The position numbers and the translations under genes are program-made. 64,000 nt of DNA, taken from Arthrobacter sp. PM3 (GTDB lineage Bacteria > Actinomycetota > Actinomycetes > Actinomycetales > Micrococcaceae). Shown here in pieces: positions 56,101 through 64,000 of the stretch (positions are counted from its first letter, which is position 1; every line of letters begins with the position of its first letter). The notes under the pieces are model-generated. The model ran no database searches. It was given only the letters and a program-made list of their open reading frames with translations, and was not told where the DNA came from. The stretch covers positions 3,824,215 through 3,888,214 of the forward strand of contig NZ_CP022314.1 in NCBI RefSeq assembly GCF_003352915.1, written 5' to 3'.

Positions 56101-56888
56101 CCGTGACGGAGCAGCATCCCGGCGCCGCCAGGTTCCTCCGGACCACGGGGCAGCACGCCTCGATCGAACCGGACCCCTTCACCGAGGGCGGCTTCGTGCT
56201 GAGCATTGGCGGTGCGGAGCAGTCGCACGTGAACCTGGCCGAACCCGATGACATCTTCTACGAATACCTGCGCCGGATCGGGCACATCGTGGACCTCGCC
56301 GCCCCCTGGGGAGAACCGGTCACGGCGCTGCACCTCGGTGCCGGCGCCCTGACCCTGGCCCGCTACATCCAGGCCACCCGGCCCGGCTCGATCCAGTACG
56401 CCGTGGAACTCGAACGGGAACTGCTGGACTTCGTGCTGCAACAGCTGCCCCTGCCGGAGGGAACGCAGCTGCATACCGTCATCGGCGACGCCCGGGACGC
56501 CCTCACCGAGCTTCCTGCGGAACTGCGCTTCGACGTCGTGATCCTGGACATCTTCTCCGGGCCCGAGGCCCCGGCCCACATCGCGTGCACCGAGTTCTAC
56601 CAGGAGGCCGCGGCGCGGCTGACCCCGCGCGGTGTGCTGATCGTCAACGTCGGCGACGAGCCGGGGCTGACCCTGGTCCGCAGCCAGGTCGCGGCGATGC
56701 GCCGGGCCATGGCCGACGTCGCGGCGTTCGCCGAGGCGGGCATGTTCACCGGCCGATACCCGGGCAACATCATCCTGGCCGGGACGCAAGGCCCGTGGCC
56801 GGCGGTGTGGACGGCGGCGCTCACGGCGCGCGGACCGCACCCGGCGAAGGTGCTCGCCGGCGTCGAACTGGACATGCTCTCCGGTTAG
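56097..56888 (+). CDS. Spermidine-synthase-like SAM-fold protein
   Basis: A 263-residue protein of the spermidine synthase / Rossmann methyltransferase fold. SAM-type motif LHLGAGALTLARYI, acidic ribose-binding YAVELERELL and GDARD are visible. The catalytic Asp of polyamine synthases, usually in a D-S-x-D-P context, reads DIFSG here, so aminopropyl transfer is doubtful. It may be a methyltransferase. The start is GTG 56097, overlapping the aminotransferase stop. Last of the coupled trio. Confidence 0.8.
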   Translation: MTVTEQHPGAARFLRTTGQHASIEPDPFTEGGFVLSIGGAEQSHVNLAEPDDIFYEYLRRIGHIVDLAAPWGEPVTALHLGAGALTLARYIQATRPGSIQYAVELERELLDFVLQQLPLPEGTQLHTVIGDARDALTELPAELRFDVVILDIFSGPEAPAHIACTEFYQEAAARLTPRGVLIVNVGDEPGLTLVRSQVAAMRRAMADVAAFAEAGMFTGRYPGNIILAGTQGPWPAVWTAALTARGPHPAKVLAGVELDMLSG

Positions 56889-57167
56889 CGCCCCGGCCCC
56901 TGCGGCCCGATTCCGGTTGGGTGGGCCGGCGTCGTCATGCCGCTGCCGCCGGGTTCGCCGGAACCTGCCGATTTCGCCGGGAGCTTCCGGCGCTTTGGGC
57001 GCGTTCCCGCGAAATCGCGAGCGGGAGTGGCGGGAAGGACCGCCAACCTGGACGAGCTGGCGCCGGCTGTCGTTGTGCCCGGCACCAGCGGCCGGACGGG
57101 TTGCGCCTGCGAGGTATATGGTTTCCCAGCCATGGCCGCGCCCGTCCCGAGCCGGTACAACTGAGTC

Positions 57168-58838
57168 ATGACGACTTCTCCCCTGGTGCTCGGGCCCATG
57201 ATGCGGTACGTGGATGAGACCTCGGCGAGTGTCTGGGTGGAGACCCGCTCGCCGGCCCGCGTCACCGTCCACGCCGGCGGCAGGGACTGGGCGGCCCGTA
57301 CGTTCGCCGTTCACGGCCACCACTATGCGCTGGTGGAACTGGACGGGCTGGAACCCGGGACGGTGACGCCGTACACCCTCGACGTTGACGGCTCGCGGGC
57401 CTGGCCCGATCCTTCGTCCGGGTTCCCGCCGCCGGCGATCGCGACGTTGAAGACCGGCAAGCCGCTGCGGCTGGCCTACGGTTCCTGCCGGACCAGCGTG
57501 CCGCATGATGAGTCCGGCAACCGCACCCACGGGGTCGATTCGCTCCGAGCGTTCGCGCTGGCGATGGCCTCCGGCGGTGAGCTGCCCTGGCCGGACCTGG
57601 TGGCCTTCATCGGAGACCAGGTGTACGCCGACATGACCAGCGAGCAGATGCAGGAGTTCATCCGCGCCCGCCGGGACCCCGCGGAACCGCCCGGCGAGGA
57701 ACTCAAGGACTATGAGGAATACGCCCACCTGTACTACCTGGCCTGGTCCGACCCCGCGAACAGGTGGCTGCTGTCCACCCTGCCCAGCGCCATGATTTTC
57801 GATGACCACGACATCCGCGACGACTGGAACACCTCGCTGAGCTGGAAGAAGAAGATGGAAGCCACCTCGTGGTGGCACGGGCGGATTGTCGCCGGGCTGG
57901 CCGCGTACTGGGTGTACCAGCATCTGGGCAACCTCTCGCCCGCGGAACGGGCAGATGATGCCCTCTGGCAGCAGATCGTCCGGCACACCGGCGACGACGA
58001 AATCGACGTCAGCCCGGCGCTGGACGCTTTCGTGGACCGGGCAGACCAGGAACCGGAAACGTACCGGTGGAGCTACTGCCGGGATTTCGGGGACACGCGG
58101 CTGATTGTGGTGGACTCCCGCGCAGCCCGGGAGCTGACGCCGGATAAGCGTGCCCTGGTGGATCAGGACGAAATGGCGTGGCTCAACGACCGCCTGCGGG
58201 GCGGATTCCGGCACGTGCTCATCGCGACGTCGCTGCCGTTCCTGCTGCCGATGGGCCTGCACTACGTCGAGTCCTGGGATGAGGCCATTTCCGAAGGTGC
58301 GTGGGGGAAGCTTGCCGCCGGGGCCGGCGAAAAGCTGCGCCAGGCGCTCGACCTTGAACACTGGGGCGCCTTTCAGAACAGCTTCCGGGACATGGCGGCC
58401 CTGGTGACCGAAGTCGCCGACGGCCGGCGCGGCCCCGCCCCGGACACCGTCACATTTCTCTCCGGGGACGTCCACTACTCCTTCGTCTCGGAAGTGGAGC
58501 GCTCCTCCGGCAGCAGGATCGTGCAGGCTGTCTCCTCCCCCATCCGCAACCCGCTTCCCCGGCTGATGCGGTCCTTCGCGGCGGTCATGTCCTATGGCCT
58601 GGCAGCGCCCGTCGGCGTCCTGGTGGCGCGCTCGGCCAAGGTGCCGGACCCGCCCTTTCGCTGGACCGGGATCAAGGGCCCCTGGTTCGACAACAACCTG
58701 GCGTTCCTGGAAGCGGCGCCGGAGGGGCTGAAACTGTGGTGGCAGACTGGCGTCGTGGACGGCGGCGACCACCTGCACCCCCGGCTGGAGCGGGTCGCCG
58801 ACATCACGGTTGGTCCGCGGAGCACGGTCGCTCCGTAG
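57168..58838 (+). CDS. PhoD-like alkaline phosphatase family protein
   Basis: A 556-residue metallophosphoesterase of the PhoD type. Metal-site blocks: YGSCRTSVPHD, FIGDQVYADM, IFDDHDIRDDW and LSGDVHYSFV. An N-terminal fibronectin-like beta domain (about residues 1-95) precedes the phosphatase. There is no Tat or Sec signal, unlike secreted PhoD, suggesting a cytoplasmic location. The 279-bp gap upstream (56889-57167) contains no recognisable gene. It ends 9 bp from the convergent rsmD stop. Confidence 0.85.
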   Translation: MTTSPLVLGPMMRYVDETSASVWVETRSPARVTVHAGGRDWAARTFAVHGHHYALVELDGLEPGTVTPYTLDVDGSRAWPDPSSGFPPPAIATLKTGKPLRLAYGSCRTSVPHDESGNRTHGVDSLRAFALAMASGGELPWPDLVAFIGDQVYADMTSEQMQEFIRARRDPAEPPGEELKDYEEYAHLYYLAWSDPANRWLLSTLPSAMIFDDHDIRDDWNTSLSWKKKMEATSWWHGRIVAGLAAYWVYQHLGNLSPAERADDALWQQIVRHTGDDEIDVSPALDAFVDRADQEPETYRWSYCRDFGDTRLIVVDSRAARELTPDKRALVDQDEMAWLNDRLRGGFRHVLIATSLPFLLPMGLHYVESWDEAISEGAWGKLAAGAGEKLRQALDLEHWGAFQNSFRDMAALVTEVADGRRGPAPDTVTFLSGDVHYSFVSEVERSSGSRIVQAVSSPIRNPLPRLMRSFAAVMSYGLAAPVGVLVARSAKVPDPPFRWTGIKGPWFDNNLAFLEAAPEGLKLWWQTGVVDGGDHLHPRLERVADITVGPRSTVAP

Positions 58839-58847
58839 TCCCCTGCG

Positions 58848-59429
58848 TCAGTCCCCCGCCTCCACACCGGGCTCGGCGAACCAGAGCCGGGTTTCCCCGT
58901 ATTTCTTCTCGGCGAACCGTTCGATGCCGTCAGGCCAGTCCGGTTCCGGGGCACGGGATGAGCGTTCCACCACCACGACGGCGCCCTCGGCCAGGTGGGG
59001 CGTGAGCTTGGCCAGCACGGCGGCCAGCGACGGCTCGTCCAGGGGGTACGGCGGGTCCAGGAACGCCAGGTCCCACAGCACGGCCGCGGCGGTCCGGTCC
59101 AGAAACGATTCGACCTTGGAGCGGTGCACCGTGACCACCTTGCGGCCTGTCACCGTGTTAATAAGGTCCGCGTTGCGCTGGCAGACGGCGCTGGCCTTGG
59201 CGTCGGATTCGACAAGGTCCACGGAGCCGGCGCCGCGGCTGCCGCTCTCCACGCCCAGCGAGCCCGATCCCGCGTAGAGATCCAGTACCCGGGCCCCGGC
59301 GATGACGTCGAAGGCGTCCAGCCGGGAGAACAGGGCCTCCTTGACGCGGTCCGTGGTGGGCCGGGTCATGGTCCCGGGCACGCCGGCCAGCGGGGTGCCG
59401 CCGGCGGCACCGGCAATGATACGGCTCAT
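58848..59429 (-). CDS. rsmD: 16S rRNA (guanine966-N2)-methyltransferase RsmD
   Basis: A 193-residue SAM methyltransferase that modifies G966 of 16S rRNA. SAM motif DLYAGSGSLGVES and the N-methyltransferase signature DPPYPLD are visible, as is the N-terminal RIIAGAAGGTPLAG. It follows recG by 24 bp on the same strand. Confidence 0.95.
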   Translation of the reverse strand: MSRIIAGAAGGTPLAGVPGTMTRPTTDRVKEALFSRLDAFDVIAGARVLDLYAGSGSLGVESGSRGAGSVDLVESDAKASAVCQRNADLINTVTGRKVVTVHRSKVESFLDRTAAAVLWDLAFLDPPYPLDEPSLAAVLAKLTPHLAEGAVVVVERSSRAPEPDWPDGIERFAEKKYGETRLWFAEPGVEAGD

Positions 59430-59453
59430 GGGCGGTGCCCGTGCCGTGTGGTC

Positions 59454-61703
59454 CTAGCCGCGTTCAAGGAACGCCTCCTTCTCGGGGTTCAGGTAATCGT
59501 CAATGGCGGCGGCGAGCCCGGCATGGCAGCCCAGGTCCGGGTCCGCGCCGATGATCGCCTGGGCGTCCTGCCGGGCCCGGGCGATCACGTCCTCGTGCTC
59601 CAGCACGCGCAGCAGCCTCAGGGTGGACCGGCCGCCGGACTGCGAGGCGCCCAGGATGTCGCCCTCGCGCCGCAGCTTGAGGTCCTCCTGGGAGAGTTCG
59701 AACCCGTCGGTGGTGGCGGCGACGGCGTCGAGGCGCCGCCGGCTCGGATGCCCCGGTTCCAGGGTGGTGACCAGCAGGCAGGTCCCGGGGAGCCCGCCGC
59801 GGCCCACCCGGCCGCGGAGCTGGTGGAGCTGGGAAATGCCGAACCGGTCCGCGTCGAGGATCACCATGAGCGTGGCGTTGTGGACGTCGACGCCGACCTC
59901 GATCACCGTGGTGGAGACCAGCAGTTTCGTCTGGTTAGCCGTGAAGGACGCCATCGTCTCGGATTTCAGGACGGGGTCCTGCCGGCCGTGCAGGGGCGCC
60001 ACCGGCACGCCGGACAGTGCGGGTTCGTCCCGGAGGTGGTCGACGACGCCGGTGACCGAAGCGAGTTCCCGCGCGCCGTTCTCGCCCTCCAGGTCCGCGG
60101 CGGATGGTTCGGCTTCGCCGGGGCTGAAGTCGCCGTCGTCGTCCGTGCCGATCTTGGGACAGACCACGTAAACCTGATGGCCGGCGTCGATCTCCTCCCG
60201 GGCGCGGGACCAGATCCGGCTGGCCCAGGCGGGGTGCTCGGCGAGCCCCACCACGTGGGTGGAGATCGGGGCGCGGCCGGCGGGGAGTTCGTCCAGCACA
60301 GAGGTTTCGAGGTCGCCGAACACGGTCATGGCCACGGTCCGGGGAATCGGGGTGGCGGTCATGACCAGCAGGTGCGGGGGCCGGCTGGCCTTGGCCCGGA
60401 GGGCATCGCGCTGTTCGACGCCGAAGCGGTGCTGTTCGTCCACCACGATCAGTCCGAGATCATAGAAGGTGACGTTTTCGCTCAGGAGCGCGTGGGTGCC
60501 GATCACGATACCGGCGGTCCCCGAGGCTGCGTCCAGCATGGCCTGCCTGCGGGCGGCGGTCGGCAGCGAACCGGTGAGGAGCGTGACCTGGACGGCGTCC
60601 GGGCCCAGCCCGCCGAGGAGCCCGTCCCGGGACAGCGGGCCCAGCGTGCGGCGGATCGATTCGTAGTGCTGGGCGGCGAGTACCTCGGTCGGGGCCAGCA
60701 GCGCAGCCTGTCCCCCGGCATCGACCACCTGAAGCATGGCGCGCAGGGCCACGATGGTCTTGCCGGAGCCCACCTCGCCCTGCAGGAGCCGGTTCATGGG
60801 CGAGTCCTGCGCGAGTTCCCCGGCGAGGGTCTTGCCGACGGCGGCCTGCCCGGCGGTCAGGGTGAACGGCAGCTGGCGGTCGAAGGCCGGCAGCAGCCCG
60901 TCGGCAACGGGGCGGCGCGCCGTGGCTTCCTCCGCGGCCAGCTGGGCGCGGCGCCGGGCCAGGGCCGACTGCAGCACCAGGGCCTCCTGGTAGCGAAAGC
61001 GGTCGCGGGCGCGCTGCCAGTCCGCCGGGGTCTGCGGGGCGTGGATGAGACGGTAGGCGTCCGCCACGGGCAGGAATTTCTCCCGCGCGGCGATCCCGGC
61101 CGGCAGGGGGTCGTCGATGTCCTCGAACTCCGCGGTGTCCAGCAGGGTGGAGACGACCTTCTGGATGGACCAGCTGGTGAGTTTGGCCGTGGCCGGGTAA
61201 ATCGGGATGGGCATGGCGGCGAGCTGCTCCGGGTCCATGCCCGGGGTGTCCGGGTCCTCGTCGAGGAGCTGGAAGTCCGGGTTGGTCAGGCCCAGGGAGC
61301 CGGCGTAGCGGGTGACCTTGCCGGAGAACAGGGCGCGCCGGCCCGGCTGGAGCTCGGCCCTGGCCCGGTAGGCGTTGAAGAAGCTGATCTTCAGGGTCCC
61401 CGGCAGGGCCCCGCCGCGAGGCCCCGGGCCGGTGCCGGCGTCGTCGGAAATGACGACGTCGGTGATCGAACCGCGGCGGGCGCGCATTTGCCGGGTGGTG
61501 CTGGAGACCACCCGGGCGATCAGGGTCACGTCCTCGTCCAGCGGCACCTCGCTGATGGGCGTCAGCTCCCCGCGGTTGAGATAACGGCGCGGGAAGTAGT
61601 TCAGGAGCCCGCCGACAGTAGTGATGCCGAGGTGTTTTTCGATGACGGCAGCGGAGCGTTTTCCGATCCGCCGTTCCAGGCCCAGTTCAAGTTCAGCGTG
61701 CAT
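59454..61703 (-). CDS. recG: ATP-dependent DNA helicase RecG
   Basis: Branch-migration helicase that remodels stalled forks and Holliday junctions. The 749-residue protein has an N-terminal wedge (OB-fold) domain, helicase motif I GEVGSGKT, motif II DEQHRFGVEQR (RecG-type DExH), and motif V/VI STTVIEVGVDVHNAT and QLRGRVGRGG. It overlaps the DAK2 gene by 11 bp. Confidence 0.96.
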   Translation of the reverse strand: MHAELELGLERRIGKRSAAVIEKHLGITTVGGLLNYFPRRYLNRGELTPISEVPLDEDVTLIARVVSSTTRQMRARRGSITDVVISDDAGTGPGPRGGALPGTLKISFFNAYRARAELQPGRRALFSGKVTRYAGSLGLTNPDFQLLDEDPDTPGMDPEQLAAMPIPIYPATAKLTSWSIQKVVSTLLDTAEFEDIDDPLPAGIAAREKFLPVADAYRLIHAPQTPADWQRARDRFRYQEALVLQSALARRRAQLAAEEATARRPVADGLLPAFDRQLPFTLTAGQAAVGKTLAGELAQDSPMNRLLQGEVGSGKTIVALRAMLQVVDAGGQAALLAPTEVLAAQHYESIRRTLGPLSRDGLLGGLGPDAVQVTLLTGSLPTAARRQAMLDAASGTAGIVIGTHALLSENVTFYDLGLIVVDEQHRFGVEQRDALRAKASRPPHLLVMTATPIPRTVAMTVFGDLETSVLDELPAGRAPISTHVVGLAEHPAWASRIWSRAREEIDAGHQVYVVCPKIGTDDDGDFSPGEAEPSAADLEGENGARELASVTGVVDHLRDEPALSGVPVAPLHGRQDPVLKSETMASFTANQTKLLVSTTVIEVGVDVHNATLMVILDADRFGISQLHQLRGRVGRGGLPGTCLLVTTLEPGHPSRRRLDAVAATTDGFELSQEDLKLRREGDILGASQSGGRSTLRLLRVLEHEDVIARARQDAQAIIGADPDLGCHAGLAAAIDDYLNPEKEAFLERG

Positions 61704-62787
61704 GTCCGTCGGGGTTTCGGGGATCGGCGGCAGGGTCGCGCGGCACGGCGAGTTCGCTCACGGAGAGGTCGTCGGGCTCGCCGAGCGAACGGATGAGGAC
61801 GACGGCGGCATCCGCGGCCGGGACGTGGACGTGGACACGCCACCGGTAGGCACCATTGGCGTCGGCGTCGCCGCCGACCTGGCTCATGATCACGGAGTCG
61901 CCCATTTCGTCGAGCCGCTGCCGCAGCATGGCGGCGTCCAGCGGGGACAGGGAGATGGTGCACATGACTTCCACGCCGTCGTCGCGCGGCATGTCGGCGT
62001 GGATGTGCGGGTCCTGGACGTCGTAGCCGTGCAGGCCGTCGAGGAGTTCGCTTTGGAGTTCCTCGCCGAGCACGGCCGAACGCAGGCAGTCCAGGATCAG
62101 GAGCATTCCCACGCCGCCGGCGTCCACCACGTGGGCGGTATGCAGGGCTGCGAGCTGGTCCTCGGTGCGGACGACGGCGGCCAAGGCGGCTTCGACGGCG
62201 GCGTCCAAGGCCAGGCCGAGGGTGTGGTTGCTGTCGTCGCCGCCGTGTTCGGCGTCCACGGCGGCTGCGGCCCGGGCGGCGGCTTCCATGACCGAGAGCA
62301 TGGTGCCCGGTACGGGTTCGCTGAGCGCGGACCAGGCCCGGAGCTGGGCACGGTCCAGGGCGGTGGCCAGCAGCGGGGAGCTGAGCCGGGCATGGCCGGC
62401 CAGCGGCTCGGCGGCGGCGCAGAGGAACACGGCAAAGAGCGTGCCGGAGTTGCCGCGGGCCTGTTCCATAGCGGCCTGCCCGGCCCTCGAGAGGACGGCG
62501 CCGACGTCGTTGTGCGCGGGGTCGGGCGGCCCGACCACGTGCACCGCCGGGTCGGCGCTGAGGAGCTCGGCGGTGATCTGGGGCATGGCCGCCGTGTCCG
62601 GCACCGTTTCGCGCAGCGCGTGGGCCGCCGCACGGACAGTCAGGTAGAGGTTGGTGCCGGTATCGCCGTCGGCCACGGGAAAGATGTTGATGGCGTTCAG
62701 GCGGTCGCTGTGGTTCCCGAGCGTTGTTTCCGCCTTGCTCAACCACCGCTTCATCGCTTGCGCGTTCGCGGCAATTTTAGTCTGCAA
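61693..62787 (-). CDS. DAK2 domain-containing protein (DhaL/FakA-like)
   Basis: A 364-residue protein with an N-terminal DhaL-type ATP-binding domain: AINIFPVADGDTGTNLYLTV supplies Asp ligands for Mg-ATP. A central domain follows; the C-terminal third has DAAMLRQRLDEMGDSVIMSQ. FakA-type fatty acid kinases have this domain plus a longer C-terminal part, so a fatty-acid kinase role is possible but not shown. The start is TTG 62787, overlapping the thiL end; ATG 62754 (MKRWLSKAE) is a reasonable alternative. Confidence 0.85.
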   Translation of the reverse strand: MQTKIAANAQAMKRWLSKAETTLGNHSDRLNAINIFPVADGDTGTNLYLTVRAAAHALRETVPDTAAMPQITAELLSADPAVHVVGPPDPAHNDVGAVLSRAGQAAMEQARGNSGTLFAVFLCAAAEPLAGHARLSSPLLATALDRAQLRAWSALSEPVPGTMLSVMEAAARAAAAVDAEHGGDDSNHTLGLALDAAVEAALAAVVRTEDQLAALHTAHVVDAGGVGMLLILDCLRSAVLGEELQSELLDGLHGYDVQDPHIHADMPRDDGVEVMCTISLSPLDAAMLRQRLDEMGDSVIMSQVGGDADANGAYRWRVHVHVPAADAAVVLIRSLGEPDDLSVSELAVPRDPAADPRNPDGHAR

Positions 62788-63847
62788 AGTGATCCCATCC
62801 CACAGTGTCAGCGGGCCGGCCCGCGATCTTCACGCCCGTGCTGTCCGTTGGTGCAGGGGCCTCTACCGAGCCTATCGCAGTGAACCCGGGAGGCAGCTGA
62901 ACGTCCTGCGGAAATGTGGCCAGCAGCCCGTGGTCCTCGCCGCCGCCGAGCACCCAAAGCATCGGGTCCGTTCCCAGCAGGTCCGACGCCGGCAGGAGCG
63001 GGCCGGTGAGTTCCCTCAGGGCGGCGGGGTTCAGGTTGAGGACGGCGTGGCTGGCCGCGGCGAGGCGGTTGCCGTCCCGGACCAGGCCGTCCGAGATATC
63101 CATCATGGCGGAGGCTCCGGCGTCCCGTGCGGCGGGGCCTGCCGCGAGCGGCGGCCGCGGCCGGCACTGGGTGTCCATGAGGTCCCGCTGCCCCGCGCTG
63201 AGGTCACGGAAGCCGGTGTCCGACTCCAGCAGCGCCAGCCCGGCGGCGGCGCGGCCCACCGTGCCGGCCAGGGCCACGGTGTCCCCCGGCCGGGCGCCGG
63301 AGCGGAGGACAGGCTCCTTGCCGTCCAGGGTGCCCAGGATCGCGACGCTGACCGCGAGCTCACGGCCGCGGCCGAGGTCGCCGCCGGCCACCGCGCAGCC
63401 CGTGGCGCCCAGGTCCCGGATGCCGGCCGTGATGCCGTCCGCGAAGTCCTCCACCCACGCCACCGGGGTCTCCGGCGGCATGGTCAGGCTGACCACCAGG
63501 GAGGTGGAACGGGCGCCCATGGCGTTGATGTCGCTGAGGTTCTGCGCGGCGGCCTTCCAGCCGACGTCGTACCCGGTGGTCCGGTAGCCGTTGTTCCACT
63601 GGTGCCGGAAGTCCTGGTCCGCCACCTGGGTATCGATGCTCAGCACGGTCCGCCCGTCCGGGGACGCGACGATGGCGGCGTCGTCGCCCGGCCCCAGGAT
63701 CAGAGATTCCGCGGCGGCCGGGCCCGCGTCAAGCCGCGGGAAGATGCGCTCCAGCAGCTGGGACTCGGAGAGCCCTGCCACGGTCAGCTCAATGTCCGCC
63801 GGGAGGGCGTCGGAAACGGGGACTTCGGGCGCGGGAGTTTCAGGCAC
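62777..63847 (-). CDS. thiL: Thiamine-monophosphate kinase
   Basis: Phosphorylates TMP to thiamine pyrophosphate. The 356-residue protein belongs to the AIR-synthase-like fold: GPGDDAAIV, NLSDINAMGARSTSLVVSL and MMDISDGLVRDG are characteristic. The start is GTG 63847. It overlaps the DAK2 gene by 11 bp. With thiC at 21.7 kb the window has both an early and the last step of thiamine pyrophosphate synthesis. Confidence 0.94.
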   Translation of the reverse strand: MPETPAPEVPVSDALPADIELTVAGLSESQLLERIFPRLDAGPAAAESLILGPGDDAAIVASPDGRTVLSIDTQVADQDFRHQWNNGYRTTGYDVGWKAAAQNLSDINAMGARSTSLVVSLTMPPETPVAWVEDFADGITAGIRDLGATGCAVAGGDLGRGRELAVSVAILGTLDGKEPVLRSGARPGDTVALAGTVGRAAAGLALLESDTGFRDLSAGQRDLMDTQCRPRPPLAAGPAARDAGASAMMDISDGLVRDGNRLAAASHAVLNLNPAALRELTGPLLPASDLLGTDPMLWVLGGGEDHGLLATFPQDVQLPPGFTAIGSVEAPAPTDSTGVKIAGRPADTVGWDHFAD

Positions 63848-63894
63848 AGCCCTACGCTACCGCCAGACCCAACAGACTGACGGAACCAGGCCCG

Positions 63895-64000
63895 TCAACG
63901 CTCGTGCCTGAGAAGCCCAGCTACCGTGTCTCCAACGCCGTTAGTGACGGCCGCAGCGTCGTCAACGGTAATCGCGAAGTTGCCGGTTACGTAATGGCCG
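63895..64000 (-). CDS. C-terminal end of an unidentified gene (partial)
   Basis: An open frame enters from the right edge and stops at 63895-63897. The visible 34 residues end in VTNGVGDTVAGLLRHER. I do not recognise a family. It would lie 47 bp before thiL on the same strand. The short visible part means the call is tentative. Confidence 0.35.
   Translation of the reverse strand, partial: GHYVTGNFAITVDDAAAVTNGVGDTVAGLLRHER

Noticed and set aside
55779..58778. 999-codon minus-strand frame.
   Set aside because: Antisense to the aminotransferase, spermidine-synthase-like and PhoD genes; Gly/Arg/His-rich translation without domains.
58995..61796. 933-codon plus-strand frame.
   Set aside because: Antisense to rsmD and recG; no recognisable motif.

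Overview
The window is 64 kb of high-GC actinobacterial chromosome. The gene content fits Micrococcaceae, most likely Arthrobacter or Pseudarthrobacter sensu lato. Pointers are a homodimeric pyruvate dehydrogenase E1, a PucR/FasR regulator in front of fabD-fabH-acpP-fabF, DUF3145 and DUF2469 proteins, an oleA-oleBC-oleD olefin cluster with the actinobacterial oleB-oleC fusion, and frequent GTG/TTG starts. No rRNA, tRNA, insertion sequence, prophage or CRISPR array was seen.

Layout. 0-7.2 kb (+): 3' part of aceE, then the fatty-acid synthesis set fasR-like, fabD, fabH, acpP, fabF, closed by a 20-bp perfect hairpin. 7.2-18.6 kb (-): DUF3145, then a long housekeeping run read right to left: rpsP, KH protein, rimM, trmD, rplS, two lepB, rnhB, DUF2469, yraN, yifB, dprA, xerC. 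18.7-19.44 kb: an array of about 20 GGACATG-type motifs that is not coding and has no family I recognise. Its core is a 61-bp composite tandem repeat. 19.5-24.4 kb: a two-domain VOC enzyme, an amidohydrolase, thiC behind a TPP riboswitch, and an alpha/beta hydrolase. 24.4-37.6 kb: ffh, a zwf paralogue, glnK-amtB with a candidate GlnR operator, an MFS exporter with a membrane-anchored GH79-like protein, ftsY and smc. 37.8-42.5 kb (+): the olefin cluster. 42.5-50.7 kb: a 1582-residue secreted modular protein behind a possibly structured leader, facing a three-gene envelope operon. 50.8-53.9 kb (-): mutM, rnc, rpmF, a YceD/DUF177 protein that appears to start with ATT, and coaD. 53.9-58.8 kb (+): an SDR / aminotransferase / spermidine-synthase-like operon and a PhoD-like phosphatase. 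58.8-64 kb (-): rsmD, recG, a DAK2 protein, thiL and the tail of one more gene.

How it fits together. The minus strand carries a conserved backbone for translation, secretion, RNA processing, DNA repair and chromosome segregation. Most plus-strand genes look like accessory modules placed between backbone genes: thiC, zwf, MFS/GH79, ole, the secreted giant and the SDR operon. The fatty-acid operon supplies acyl chains, which the ole cluster could condense head to head into long-chain olefins. thiC and thiL belong to thiamine biosynthesis, and aceE uses the product. The least explained elements are the GGACATG array (18.70-19.44 kb), the leader and protein at 42.5-47.6 kb, the SDR operon, and the ATT start of the DUF177 gene.
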